Source: Archangium lansingense (lineage in GTDB: Bacteria; Myxococcota; Myxococcia; Myxococcales; Myxococcaceae). From it: 64,000 bases of DNA. Where the stretch lies: the NCBI RefSeq assembly GCF_026626635.1, contig NZ_JAPNKA010000001.1, forward strand, positions 5,270,001 through 5,334,000, read 5' to 3'. This document shows positions 46,666 to 54,997 of this stretch, piece by piece. Made by a program: the position numbers and the translations under genes. The notes beneath the pieces are model-generated. The model was not told the DNA's origin and did not search any database. It was given only the letters and a program-made list of their open reading frames with translations. How positions within the stretch are numbered: position 1 is the first letter of the stretch; the number at the start of each line of letters is the position of its first letter.

Positions 46666-47913
46666 TCAGTTGGGCTGACGGAAGAGCCGCATCCGCGGGC
46701 CGCCGCCCATGTCCATGAAGAAGCCGAACTGGAAGCGCACCGTGGAGTCATCTCCCAGCAGGCCCGACGGCGGGTTGGGGAAGGGCTGGGCCTTCTTGAA
46801 GGACTCGACGGCCGCCAGGTCCAGGAAGTCCAACCCGCAGCTCTTCTCGATGGTGATGTTCGCCACCCGTCCGTTCTCATCCAGGGTGACGTTGACCAGC
46901 GTGTAGCGGTCCCTCCCGCTGTAGGTCTGCCCCGTCGGGTCGCGCCGCATCAGCGCCGAGTTGGGATCCCACTGCGTGCCCACGCTCTGCTTCACCCGGT
47001 TGAAGAAGCTGGCGTACTTCCACTCGCGGGTGTTGAGGTAGGTGCCGTCTCCCTCCTCCGCGTCCTTCAGGTGATCATTGGGCGCCCCGCCGATGATCTG
47101 ATCCATCACCGCCTGCGAGGGCATCAGCTTCGCCATGCCAGGAGTGCCCATGCGGCCGTCGGAGCCCTCCTCGTCCTCATTGGAGCCCTGCTGGATGCGC
47201 AGCCGCTTGGAGTTGCCGACGACCTCGTCGCTCTCGTTGCGGTTGTTCACCTCCATGCCCGGGCCCGGCGAGTTGGGGTCCTGCTTGAGGGCGATCTCCT
47301 GCTTCTTCTTGGCGTCGGGCAGCTCGAAGGCGGACTTCTTGCCGCCCTCCTTCAGGGGCCGCTCATCCGCGCCCATCCCGTTGTTGCCGGCGATATGCGG
47401 GGCCTTCTCGTCGCTGGAGCCCGAGCCCTCACGGGCCTCGCGCGCCGTCGTCTGCGGCGTGGCGTTGCGGTAGAAGGGCGTCTGGTCCTTCGCTCGCGTC
47501 TCCTTGTCCACCTTGTTGTCGTGCTCGGCGAGGTACTTCGCGTCCGGCGCCTCCTGCTGGTTGCCCGGGGCCACGTCCACCACCTGACCCTTCGGGTGCT
47601 CCTCGGGCTTCTTCTCCGGCTTCTTCTCGGGCTGTCGGCTGAGCGGGGGCACCGGGGCGTTGGGCGCTTGCGGGCCCCGGTTCTTCGCCCAGTCCTGGGC
47701 GCTCAGCGGACGGAGGGCTACGGCGCTCGCCGGCTTGGGGGGCTTGGGCTCGGGCGGCAGGTTGAGCTGGATGTAGGCCATCAGCGACAGCAGGCCGACG
47801 AAGGCTCCGTGTGCCAGCAGGGCCAGGACGAGGGCAATGAGGTAGCGAGCGGGTCGTTCCCGCCGCCGCCGCCGCTTGTACGTCTGCTCTGGAACCGAAG
47901 GACCCGTCGACAC
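46666..47913 (-). CDS. TonB-family energy-transducer-like protein
   Basis: The start GTG 47913 is a likely choice (TTG 47973 is possible). After a basic segment (KRRRRRERP) comes one membrane helix (YLIALVLALLAHGAFVGLLS), then a long periplasmic linker rich in Pro, Lys and Glu (EKKPEKKPEEHPK), and a C-terminal TonB/AgmX-like domain: YTLVNVTLDENGRVANITIE, KSCGLDFLDLAAVESFKKAQ, PFPNPPSGL. Proteins of this type transmit inner-membrane energy to outer-membrane machinery; in myxobacteria relatives include AgmX-type proteins. The CDF gene follows 27 bp downstream on the same strand, possibly cotranscribed. Confidence 0.8.
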   Translation of the reverse strand: MSTGPSVPEQTYKRRRRRERPARYLIALVLALLAHGAFVGLLSLMAYIQLNLPPEPKPPKPASAVALRPLSAQDWAKNRGPQAPNAPVPPLSRQPEKKPEKKPEEHPKGQVVDVAPGNQQEAPDAKYLAEHDNKVDKETRAKDQTPFYRNATPQTTAREAREGSGSSDEKAPHIAGNNGMGADERPLKEGGKKSAFELPDAKKKQEIALKQDPNSPGPGMEVNNRNESDEVVGNSKRLRIQQGSNEDEEGSDGRMGTPGMAKLMPSQAVMDQIIGGAPNDHLKDAEEGDGTYLNTREWKYASFFNRVKQSVGTQWDPNSALMRRDPTGQTYSGRDRYTLVNVTLDENGRVANITIEKSCGLDFLDLAAVESFKKAQPFPNPPSGLLGDDSTVRFQFGFFMDMGGGPRMRLFRQPN

Positions 47914-47989
47914 GCGTGCTGATGATAACCCCCGAGCCCGCCCCGTACTCCCGAGACGTTTTCGGGATGACAATCCGGGGTTCGGTTTC

Positions 47990-48022
47990 CCTCACCCCGT
48001 CCCTCTCCCTAGAGGGAGAGGG
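47990..48022. repeat. REP-like hairpin CCCTCTCCCT...AGGGAGAGGG
   Basis: CCCTCTCCCT and AGGGAGAGGG (48001-48022) form a 10-bp stem with a 2-base loop, preceded by CTCACCCCGT. Second copy of the motif at 42566. It follows the stop of the SpoIID-domain gene and may terminate it. Confidence 0.7.
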
Positions 48023-48058
48023 GAGTTGGACTGCTCACCCTGGAGTCTACGCACTCCC

Positions 48059-49801
48059 TTAATAGATGGGCGCGACCTCGGCACCGTTGAAGTAGAAACG
48101 AAGGATGTCCTGGTAGCGCTGTCCGGCCTCTGCCCGGCCAATGGCGCCTGTCTGGCACATGCCCACCCCGTGTCCCCAGCCCCCACCCCGGAAGCGCCAG
48201 CCGTTCAGGTGGCCCTCCGCATCCCGCTCCTCCTCCAATAGGGCCATGGAGCTGTTCAGCATCCCGAAGAGTCGGCGGATGTTCAGCTCGCCCCGGACCT
48301 GGGTGACTCCCCGCTCGCCCGCCACGGTGAGGGTGCGCGCTCGGCCGGAGACCCCCCGCTCGCCCAGGCTCAGCGCGTGCACCGGGCCCACCCCCAGGTG
48401 CGTGGTGAGCGCGTTCACCTGCTCCACCGTGAAGCGCTTCTCCCAGCGGTACTTGCCCGCCCGCGCGAAGGTGGAGAGGCGGCAGGCCGCGGGCAGCTCC
48501 GCCTGTAGGTACTCCGCCAGCGCTCCGGGCGTGGGCAGTCCCTCCGCGGGGCCAATGAGATCCGGCCTGCCTCGCAGGCTCGGGTTGGGCGGGCCGCCCC
48601 AGACCACGTCGTTGTCCTCCGTGTGGCCCCCGCACATCGCGCTGTACACCGAGTCCACCAGCTTGCCGTCGGAGGAGAAGAGTCCCTCGCCCCGGGTGGC
48701 CTCCACCGCCGCGCTCGTGCTGGCCGCCTCGCCCGTGCGGCCCCGGTACACCGCGCAGTGCTGCTCGGAGCACAGCAGGTAGGGATCCGCCAGGTGCTTG
48801 ATGCCCACCTTCGCGAGCACCTCGCCTCGCGCTGTCACCGCCTGCGCCTTCAGGGCCTCCGGGTGCGCCCGAGCGTAGATCTCCGAGGGCACCAGCCCCT
48901 TGAGCAGCTCCTCCAGCTTCACCACGTTCACCACCGCCAGCGTCCCGTGGCGATCCACCGAGAGCTGCAGCGTGCCCCGGAAGCTCCGGTCCTCGAAGCC
49001 GTGGTTGTCGTAGCCGACGTCATGCTCCACCTGCCGCACGTCGAAGCCGGCGCCGTCCAGGGTCTCCGCGTTCAGGTTGTCCTGCGCGAGCCCCACCACG
49101 TTACCGGCCTCGTCGCGCAGCTCGAGGATGGCGCGCGAGGGGGTGCGGACTTCCTCGAAGAGGGTGGTGCGCACGCCAAACTGGCGCAGCAGCTCCGCCT
49201 GCCGCTCCGTGGCCTGCTTTGGAGTGAGCTCCTCGTCTACGAGCAGCAAGTAGCGCCGGTTGTCGATGACCTTGCCCGCGATGCCGTAGAGGACGCCAAG
49301 CACGTGCGCGCGCACCGCCACGCCCCGGGCCTGCCAGCGCGCCTGCACCTCGGCGAGCCCCTCCTTGTCCGCGAAGGGAAGCTCCTCGAGCTGGATGCGC
49401 GCGGACAGCTCCGCGGCGGTGCCGTCGGTGACGCGTACCGTCCACATCGAGCCCGCCGGGGCCTCCAATATCCGCTCCGCTTCTCCGCCGAAGCGCAGCC
49501 GCATCCGTCCCTTGGGAGAGAAGCGCACCTCGCGGCGGCCCTGCATCAACCCGATGGGCACCTGCGGCTCACCGCCCCGGAAGTCCAGGCGCTTGAGGCT
49601 GTCCGGTGAGGGCAGCTCTCCAGGCGGTGGCGCCTCGAGGACGGGGGCTGCGGGCTTGTTCGCGGGCGCCGGGGCGTCGGGCTGCACGCTGGACGCGGAC
49701 TCGGCGCGGAGCACCTCCGGGCCTGGAGAGGGCATGGGCCGGCGCGGAGCGGCGCAGGTGGTGAGGAGGATCGCGAGGAGTGGGAGAACGGCTTTGAGCA
49801 A
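48059..49801 (-). CDS. SpoIID/LytB-domain lipoprotein
   Basis: TTG 49801 is the probable start; 580 residues with a lipobox (LAILLTTC, Cys about 16). The second half is a SpoIID domain: LEELLKGLVPSEIYARAHPE, ALKAQAVTARGEVLAKVG, VDSVYSAMCGGHTEDNDVVW and GGGWGHGVGMCQTGAIGRAE near the end. The Glu in VPSEI and the GWGHGVGMSQ-like loop are the family hallmarks. SpoIID enzymes are lytic transglycosylases that act on peptidoglycan lacking stem peptides; in Gram-negatives they are linked to septum remodelling. A Pro-rich N-terminal linker anchors it at the membrane. Confidence 0.88.
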   Translation of the reverse strand: MLKAVLPLLAILLTTCAAPRRPMPSPGPEVLRAESASSVQPDAPAPANKPAAPVLEAPPPGELPSPDSLKRLDFRGGEPQVPIGLMQGRREVRFSPKGRMRLRFGGEAERILEAPAGSMWTVRVTDGTAAELSARIQLEELPFADKEGLAEVQARWQARGVAVRAHVLGVLYGIAGKVIDNRRYLLLVDEELTPKQATERQAELLRQFGVRTTLFEEVRTPSRAILELRDEAGNVVGLAQDNLNAETLDGAGFDVRQVEHDVGYDNHGFEDRSFRGTLQLSVDRHGTLAVVNVVKLEELLKGLVPSEIYARAHPEALKAQAVTARGEVLAKVGIKHLADPYLLCSEQHCAVYRGRTGEAASTSAAVEATRGEGLFSSDGKLVDSVYSAMCGGHTEDNDVVWGGPPNPSLRGRPDLIGPAEGLPTPGALAEYLQAELPAACRLSTFARAGKYRWEKRFTVEQVNALTTHLGVGPVHALSLGERGVSGRARTLTVAGERGVTQVRGELNIRRLFGMLNSSMALLEEERDAEGHLNGWRFRGGGWGHGVGMCQTGAIGRAEAGQRYQDILRFYFNGAEVAPIY

Positions 49802-49937
49802 AGCCCCCCGACGCTACCCGCGGATGGCTCCGGCCGCCACCTCCTGGTGGGAGTCCAGTCAGGCAAGAAGGAGGGGTGGCGAATACGAGGCCCCTGTACG
49901 GGGGTTCCCCCTGCTCATGACAATCCAAGCAAGCAAG

Positions 49938-51566
49938 ATGCGGAAGACTCCGGCGGCCCTCCTGGCCGCTTGCTCGCTGGGCCTGGGCCTATGGGCCTGT
50001 GGCGGGAGTGGGAGGACCGATTCCGACGGGCAGCCGGGTATGCCGGACAATGCTCCGCGTCTCAATACACCCGCGGCCACCGCCAGGCCGGGCGAGCCCG
50101 CGCCCATCGGCGCGCAGCCCGTGGCGGACACGCCCGTGGCCGAGCTGCCTTCGCACGAGGGGCACTCGCCCATCGCCGAGCCCTCGCCCCAGCCAGTCCT
50201 GGCCGAGCCCGAGCCCGCGCCCGCCGCGCCGAGTTACACCCGAGAGTGGGTGGTGAGCGCCTCCGGGAGCGACTCCGGTGACGGGAGCGCGGCCCAGCCA
50301 TTCCGCTCCATCGCCAAGGCCATCTCCGTAGCTGGGCCGGGTGAGGTCGTCCGCGTCCTCGCGGGCAACTATGCCGGGCGTGTCGTCATCGGCGAACACG
50401 CCAAGGCCGGCTCCGAGGGAGCGCCTATCACCCTTCAGGGCGAGGGCAAGCCGCGCATCGTCCCGGGCACGGGCTCCGGTGCGCTCGTGCAGGTGCGGCG
50501 GCCGCAGTGGATCATCGATGGCTTCGAGCTCGACGTGCAGCGACAGCCCGTCTATGCGGTGACCTTCCAGGGTGACGTGCAGGGCTCCACGCTGGCCAAC
50601 TCGGAGCTGCACCACGGGACGCTGGGCGCCGCGGTGACCACGTATGACAGCGCGACGGGCGCGGTCATCGAGAACAACCACATCTACGGCTTCGTGAAGA
50701 GCTCGGGCAACCAGGACTCGCACGGCGTGGTGGTGCAGCCGACCTCGCGCGAAATCACCGTGCGCAACAACGACATCCACGACAACTCGGGTGACTCGGT
50801 GCAGTGCCTGGGGCCCGAGGGCTTCAGCTCGCTGCCGCCCGCGGATGGGTTGCTCATCGAGAGCAACCACTTCTACGCCAATCGCGAGAACGCGGTGGAC
50901 ATCAAGACGTGCCACAACGTCACCATCCGCCGCAACAAGATGCACGGCTTCAAGCCGAGCTCCACGGCGAAGGGTGACGCGGTGGTGGTGCACTACTCGG
51001 CGCGCAACGTGCTCATCGAGGACAACGAGGTCTACGACTCGGGCAAGGGCATCTCGGTGGGCGGCAATCACGAGGGGCCGGTGCCGAGCGGCGTGGTGGT
51101 GCGGCGCAACCGTGTCCACGACATCACCAACCAGGGGGGTGGCGAGGGAACGGCCATCCGGCTGGAGAACTCGGACGGCACGGTGCTGGTGAACAACACG
51201 GTGACGCGCGTGGACACCGCGCTCATCATCGGCCACGGCACCGGTGGCCCTACGAGCAACCTCCAGGTGGAGAACAACCTCATCGCGGAGTCGGCGGTGG
51301 CGGTGAGCCTCGGTGGTCAGCGGCCGGGCCTGAAGATGGGGTACAACCTCTTCCCGTCGGGGGCGCAGTTCAAGGCCAACGGGCAGGCGATGGGCCTGGT
51401 GGCCTTCCAGCAGGCCGCGGGTGACAGCACCTCCACCGAGGGCAGCGCGGGCGCGGCGCCGCCGGCCTTCGGACCGGACGCGGTGGCCGTGGATCGCGGC
51501 ACCGACGTGGGCCTGCCGTTCTGCGGTGGGGCCCCGGACATCGGCGCGGTGGAGACCGGCTGCTAG
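49938..51566 (+). CDS. Right-handed beta-helix lipoprotein
   Basis: ATG 49938 puts the lipobox (LGLGLWAC, Cys about 21) at the normal place; ATG 49917 is an alternative. After a Pro/Ala-rich linker (about 40-100), residues 105-520 form a parallel beta-helix with many repeated turns: ENNHIYGFV, RNNDIHDNSGDSV, ESNHFYANRENAVDI, RRNKMHGF, EDNEVYDSGKGISVGG, VENNLIAESAVAVSLGG. DUF1565-type WVVSASGSDSGDGSAAQPFR begins the helix. Such proteins bind or cleave polysaccharides; no lyase residues are obvious. It ends with the Cys-containing GGAPDIGAVETGC seen in many secreted beta-helix proteins. Confidence 0.87.
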   Translation: MRKTPAALLAACSLGLGLWACGGSGRTDSDGQPGMPDNAPRLNTPAATARPGEPAPIGAQPVADTPVAELPSHEGHSPIAEPSPQPVLAEPEPAPAAPSYTREWVVSASGSDSGDGSAAQPFRSIAKAISVAGPGEVVRVLAGNYAGRVVIGEHAKAGSEGAPITLQGEGKPRIVPGTGSGALVQVRRPQWIIDGFELDVQRQPVYAVTFQGDVQGSTLANSELHHGTLGAAVTTYDSATGAVIENNHIYGFVKSSGNQDSHGVVVQPTSREITVRNNDIHDNSGDSVQCLGPEGFSSLPPADGLLIESNHFYANRENAVDIKTCHNVTIRRNKMHGFKPSSTAKGDAVVVHYSARNVLIEDNEVYDSGKGISVGGNHEGPVPSGVVVRRNRVHDITNQGGGEGTAIRLENSDGTVLVNNTVTRVDTALIIGHGTGGPTSNLQVENNLIAESAVAVSLGGQRPGLKMGYNLFPSGAQFKANGQAMGLVAFQQAAGDSTSTEGSAGAAPPAFGPDAVAVDRGTDVGLPFCGGAPDIGAVETGC

Positions 51567-51668
51567 TCTTTCTTCCCCGCTGGCCCCACCATCAGTCCGC
51601 CCCGACGCTCGCCGGCAGTGCGTGGCTCGGAGGGGCGGCGGTCCTCTGTCCCCACTTCTAACCGGCTC

Positions 51669-51695
51669 TTGGGAGTGGCACGCTTTGGCTCCCAA
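51669..51695 (+). promoter_or_regulatory. Hairpin just upstream of the CHAT gene ribosome site
   Basis: TTGGGAG and CTCCCAA form a 7-bp perfect stem around a 13-base loop, directly followed by GGGGGGAGAC and ATG 51706. Its position could influence translation or serve as an operator. Confidence 0.4.
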
Positions 51696-51705
51696 GGGGG
51701 GAGAC

Positions 51706-54700
51706 ATGCGGAGGATTCCTGAGTGGCTCGCGGTGGTGGTGTTGTTGTTCTGTGCAGCGGGACAAGCGGCAGGGGAGGGGACACCGGATGTCCGGCTGCA
51801 GGAAGCGCAGACGGCATATGACGAGGCGGTAGAGCTCGAGAAGGCAGGCAAGTACGCCGAGGCCGTGGCGAAGGGCGAACATGCGCTCGCGCTGCGGGAG
51901 GCGGTGCTCGGGGGCTCGCATCTGGAAGTCGCCAGGTGTCTGGACCTGATCGGTGCGGTACACCGGCTTCAGGGAGAAATGGACCGGGCCGAGCCCCTGT
52001 CTCAGCGCGGGCTTGCCATTCGGGAAGAGCTCCTCGGCAAGAACCATCCCGACGTCGCCCAATCCCTCAACAACCTCGCCAACCTCTACCTGGAGCAGGG
52101 GTTTCACGGCCGAGCCGAGCCGCTCCACCTGCGCGCGCTCGCCATTCGGGAAGAAGCCCTCGGCAAGAACCATCTCCTCGTTGCTACCTCGCTCAACAAC
52201 CTCGCCATCCTCTATGACCAGCAGGGGCAGTACGGCCGGGCCGAGCCGCTCTACCAGCGCGCGCTCGCCATTCGGGAAGAAGCCCTCGGCGCCAAGCATC
52301 CCCACGTCGCCAGCACGCTCTCCAACCTCGCCATCCTCTACTCGGAGCAGGGGTTGTACGGCCGGGCCGAGCCGCTCTACCAGCGCGCGCTCGCCATTCG
52401 GGAAGAGGTTCTCGGCGCCAATCATCCCGACCTCGCCGCTGTGCTCTCCAACCTCGCCAACATCTATCATGAGCAGGGGTTGTACGGACGGGCCGAGCCG
52501 CTCTACCAGCGCGCCCTCACCATCAAGGAGGCAGCCCTCGGTAAGAACCATCCCAGCGTCGCGATCTCGTTCAACAACCTCGCCGTCTTGTACTCGGAGC
52601 AGGGGTTGTACGGACGGGCCGAGCCGCTCTACCAGCGTGCGCTTGCCATTCGGGAAGCGGCCCTCGGCAAGAAGCACCCGCTCGTTGCCCAATCGCTCGA
52701 CGGCCTCGCCGACCTCTACCTGAAGCTGGGGCAATACGGCCGGGCCGAGTCGCTCTACAAACGCGCGCGCTCCATTTCGGAGGATTTCGCCGGCAAGAAC
52801 CATCCCGATGTCGCCCGAGCGCTCAACGGCCTCGCCGACCTCTACCTGAAGAAGGGGCGATACGGCCAGGCCGAGCCGCTCTACCATCGCTCCCTGGCCA
52901 TGTGGGAAGCGGCTCTCGGCAAGAACCATCACCTCGTCGCCCGAACGCTCAACGGACTCGCTCTCCTCAGGCTGGCCCAGAATCGCCTCGATGCGGCCGT
53001 TCCGCTGTTCACGCGCGCCTTCTCCGTGTCCGAGCAGCGTCTGCGCCAGGAGGCACTCGACTTCTCCGAGTTGCGTCTGGCCACCTTCCTCCAGCTTCTG
53101 CGTGCCGACGAGGAGCGCCTCTATGCACTGCTTCGCGCCCACCCGGACAACGCCAGCGTCAGACGCCTGGCCTTGAGCACGGCCCTGCTCCTCAAAGGCC
53201 GCTCCGTCGAGGAGACCGCCGACATCTCCCGCGCCGTCTATCGAAGCCTGGGCGCGCAGGAGCAAAGCACCTTCGAGCGCTTGCGCTGGCTACGTACCCA
53301 ACTGGCCCATCTCTCGCTCCAAGGCCCGGGCTCGAGCCCACCGGCAGCCTACCAGCAACAGATTCAAGAGCTCGTCGAGCAGGGTGATGCCCTCGAAGCC
53401 GACCTCGCCAGACGCTCCGCACCCCTTCGCGCGCTGACCGCACTGCCATCTCCCGCGGACATCGTCGACCGTGTCGCCCAGGCCCTTCCCCAGGATGGTG
53501 TCCTCGTCGAGTTCATCACCTATGAGGACCGCCCCCTCCTGCCCCGAGCCGGCACATCCAAGGCACAGCTGCGCTACCTGGCGCTGGTGCTCTTTCCTGA
53601 CGCGACCATTCGCGCTCTCGACCTGGGCCCCGCCGAGCCCATCAACTCCGCCGCCTCGCACCTGCGCGACGCCCTGGCCAACCGGGATGCCTCCTTCCAG
53701 ACCCAGGCCCGGGCGCTCCATGCGCTTGCCTTCCAGCCCCTGCTTCCGCTGCTGGGACGGAGCCGCCGGCTCTTCCTCTCCCCGGATGGCCAGCTGGCCC
53801 TGGTGCCTTTCGCGGCACTCCACGACGGCGAGCGATTCCTCGTCGATACCTTCGACTTCACCTATCTCACCTCCGGCAAGGACCTGCTGCCCCGTTCCCA
53901 GGAGACGCCACCCGCGGCCTCCGTCGTCGTCCTCGCGGACCCGGACTTCGGCGCTCCGCTTCAACCTCCCGCTTCCTCTGGCGCGCGGACGACCGTGCCA
54001 GCCGAGCGCTCTTCCTCCCTCGGACGTTTCTTCTCCTCGCTGTACGAGGACCCGGCGCACCGGTCCTGGGCCTCGGTCCCACTGCCCGGCACGCGCCAGG
54101 AAGCCGAAACCATCCAGCGCCTGCTTCCCAAGGCCCAGCTCTTCCTCGGCCCAGAGGCCACCAAGGAGAGGCTGTTGTACCTGCCTGCGCCAGGCATCCT
54201 CCACCTGGCCACCCATGGTTTCTTCCTGGATGACACGCCCGCTTCCCCTCAGTCCCGAGCCGTCGGCCACTTCGGGGCCCTGGGCGACGACCCTCGCAAA
54301 TCACGCCCCCCGGATCCTCTGCTGCGCTCCGGGCTGCTCTTCGCCGGGGCGAGCTCGCTGTCGTCCCCCACCTCCGCTCCCACCCGGCCCGCGCCCGACA
54401 ATGCACTGGTGACGGCGCTGGAGCTGGCCGGCCTCGACCTGTGGGGCACTCAGCTGGTCGTCCTCTCCGCCTGCGACACCGGACGAGGAGACGTCAAGCT
54501 CGGCCAGGGCGTCTATGGGCTACGACGTGCCTTCATCGTGGCGGGAGCCGAGACGGTGGTGATGAGCTTGTGGCAGGTCAAGGACGATGCCACACCGCAG
54601 CTGATGGAGGCCTATTACCGCAACCTGTTGGCGGGACGAGGCCGGGCCTCCGCCCTACGCGAGGCCATGCTCTCGCTGCGTGCCTCGAAGCCCCATCCGC

Positions 54701-54786
54701 ACTATTGGGCTCCCTTCCTGGTCCTGGGTCGGGACGCCCCGTTGCGCGCGCTGGCACCTGACTCGCTGGAGCCGCCGACGCAGTGA
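51706..54786 (+). CDS. Exported CHAT-domain caspase-like protein with TPR array
   Basis: ATG 51706 follows GGGGGGAGAC; 1026 residues. A signal peptide (LAVVVLLFCAAGQAAG) suggests export. About nine Kinesin-light-chain-type TPR units follow (consensus HPxVAxSLNNLAxLYxEQGxYGRAEPLYQRALAIRE, 42-residue period), residues about 50-430, then a helical linker and a C-terminal CHAT peptidase (about 690-1010). The catalytic dyad is visible: His in ILHLATHGFF and Cys in VVLSACDTGRG. CHAT/TPR proteins include separase-like and caspase-like proteases; some, such as TPR-CHAT of type III-E CRISPR, act in defence. A periplasmic location would be unusual for a defence protease. No likely substrate gene is adjacent. 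Confidence 0.9.
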   Translation: MRRIPEWLAVVVLLFCAAGQAAGEGTPDVRLQEAQTAYDEAVELEKAGKYAEAVAKGEHALALREAVLGGSHLEVARCLDLIGAVHRLQGEMDRAEPLSQRGLAIREELLGKNHPDVAQSLNNLANLYLEQGFHGRAEPLHLRALAIREEALGKNHLLVATSLNNLAILYDQQGQYGRAEPLYQRALAIREEALGAKHPHVASTLSNLAILYSEQGLYGRAEPLYQRALAIREEVLGANHPDLAAVLSNLANIYHEQGLYGRAEPLYQRALTIKEAALGKNHPSVAISFNNLAVLYSEQGLYGRAEPLYQRALAIREAALGKKHPLVAQSLDGLADLYLKLGQYGRAESLYKRARSISEDFAGKNHPDVARALNGLADLYLKKGRYGQAEPLYHRSLAMWEAALGKNHHLVARTLNGLALLRLAQNRLDAAVPLFTRAFSVSEQRLRQEALDFSELRLATFLQLLRADEERLYALLRAHPDNASVRRLALSTALLLKGRSVEETADISRAVYRSLGAQEQSTFERLRWLRTQLAHLSLQGPGSSPPAAYQQQIQELVEQGDALEADLARRSAPLRALTALPSPADIVDRVAQALPQDGVLVEFITYEDRPLLPRAGTSKAQLRYLALVLFPDATIRALDLGPAEPINSAASHLRDALANRDASFQTQARALHALAFQPLLPLLGRSRRLFLSPDGQLALVPFAALHDGERFLVDTFDFTYLTSGKDLLPRSQETPPAASVVVLADPDFGAPLQPPASSGARTTVPAERSSSLGRFFSSLYEDPAHRSWASVPLPGTRQEAETIQRLLPKAQLFLGPEATKERLLYLPAPGILHLATHGFFLDDTPASPQSRAVGHFGALGDDPRKSRPPDPLLRSGLLFAGASSLSSPTSAPTRPAPDNALVTALELAGLDLWGTQLVVLSACDTGRGDVKLGQGVYGLRRAFIVAGAETVVMSLWQVKDDATPQLMEAYYRNLLAGRGRASALREAMLSLRASKPHPHYWAPFLVLGRDAPLRALAPDSLEPPTQ

Positions 54787-54997
54787 CTGTAGTTGAGGAG
54801 GGGCTCCCGCTGAGAAGAAGTGATGGTGGTTCTGAGGGGGTTTTGACGGGGACCCGGCGCAATGCTCGGAGGGCTTCCTGCCAGGTTCATGCGCGCGGCC
54901 GGGCGCCTCACACGGGCCGGGCTCTCCGTCCTCCCTTCAAGACACATCAACGCATCGAAGAGGCTGGCGGCAGCGCGCCCTTCGAGGAGACCCTGGT

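Noticed and set aside
51676..51690. TGGCACGCTTTGGC as a sigma-54 promoter before the CHAT gene
   Set aside because: The GG and GC are 9 bases apart instead of 10, and it lies in a hairpin only about 16-30 bases before the ATG.
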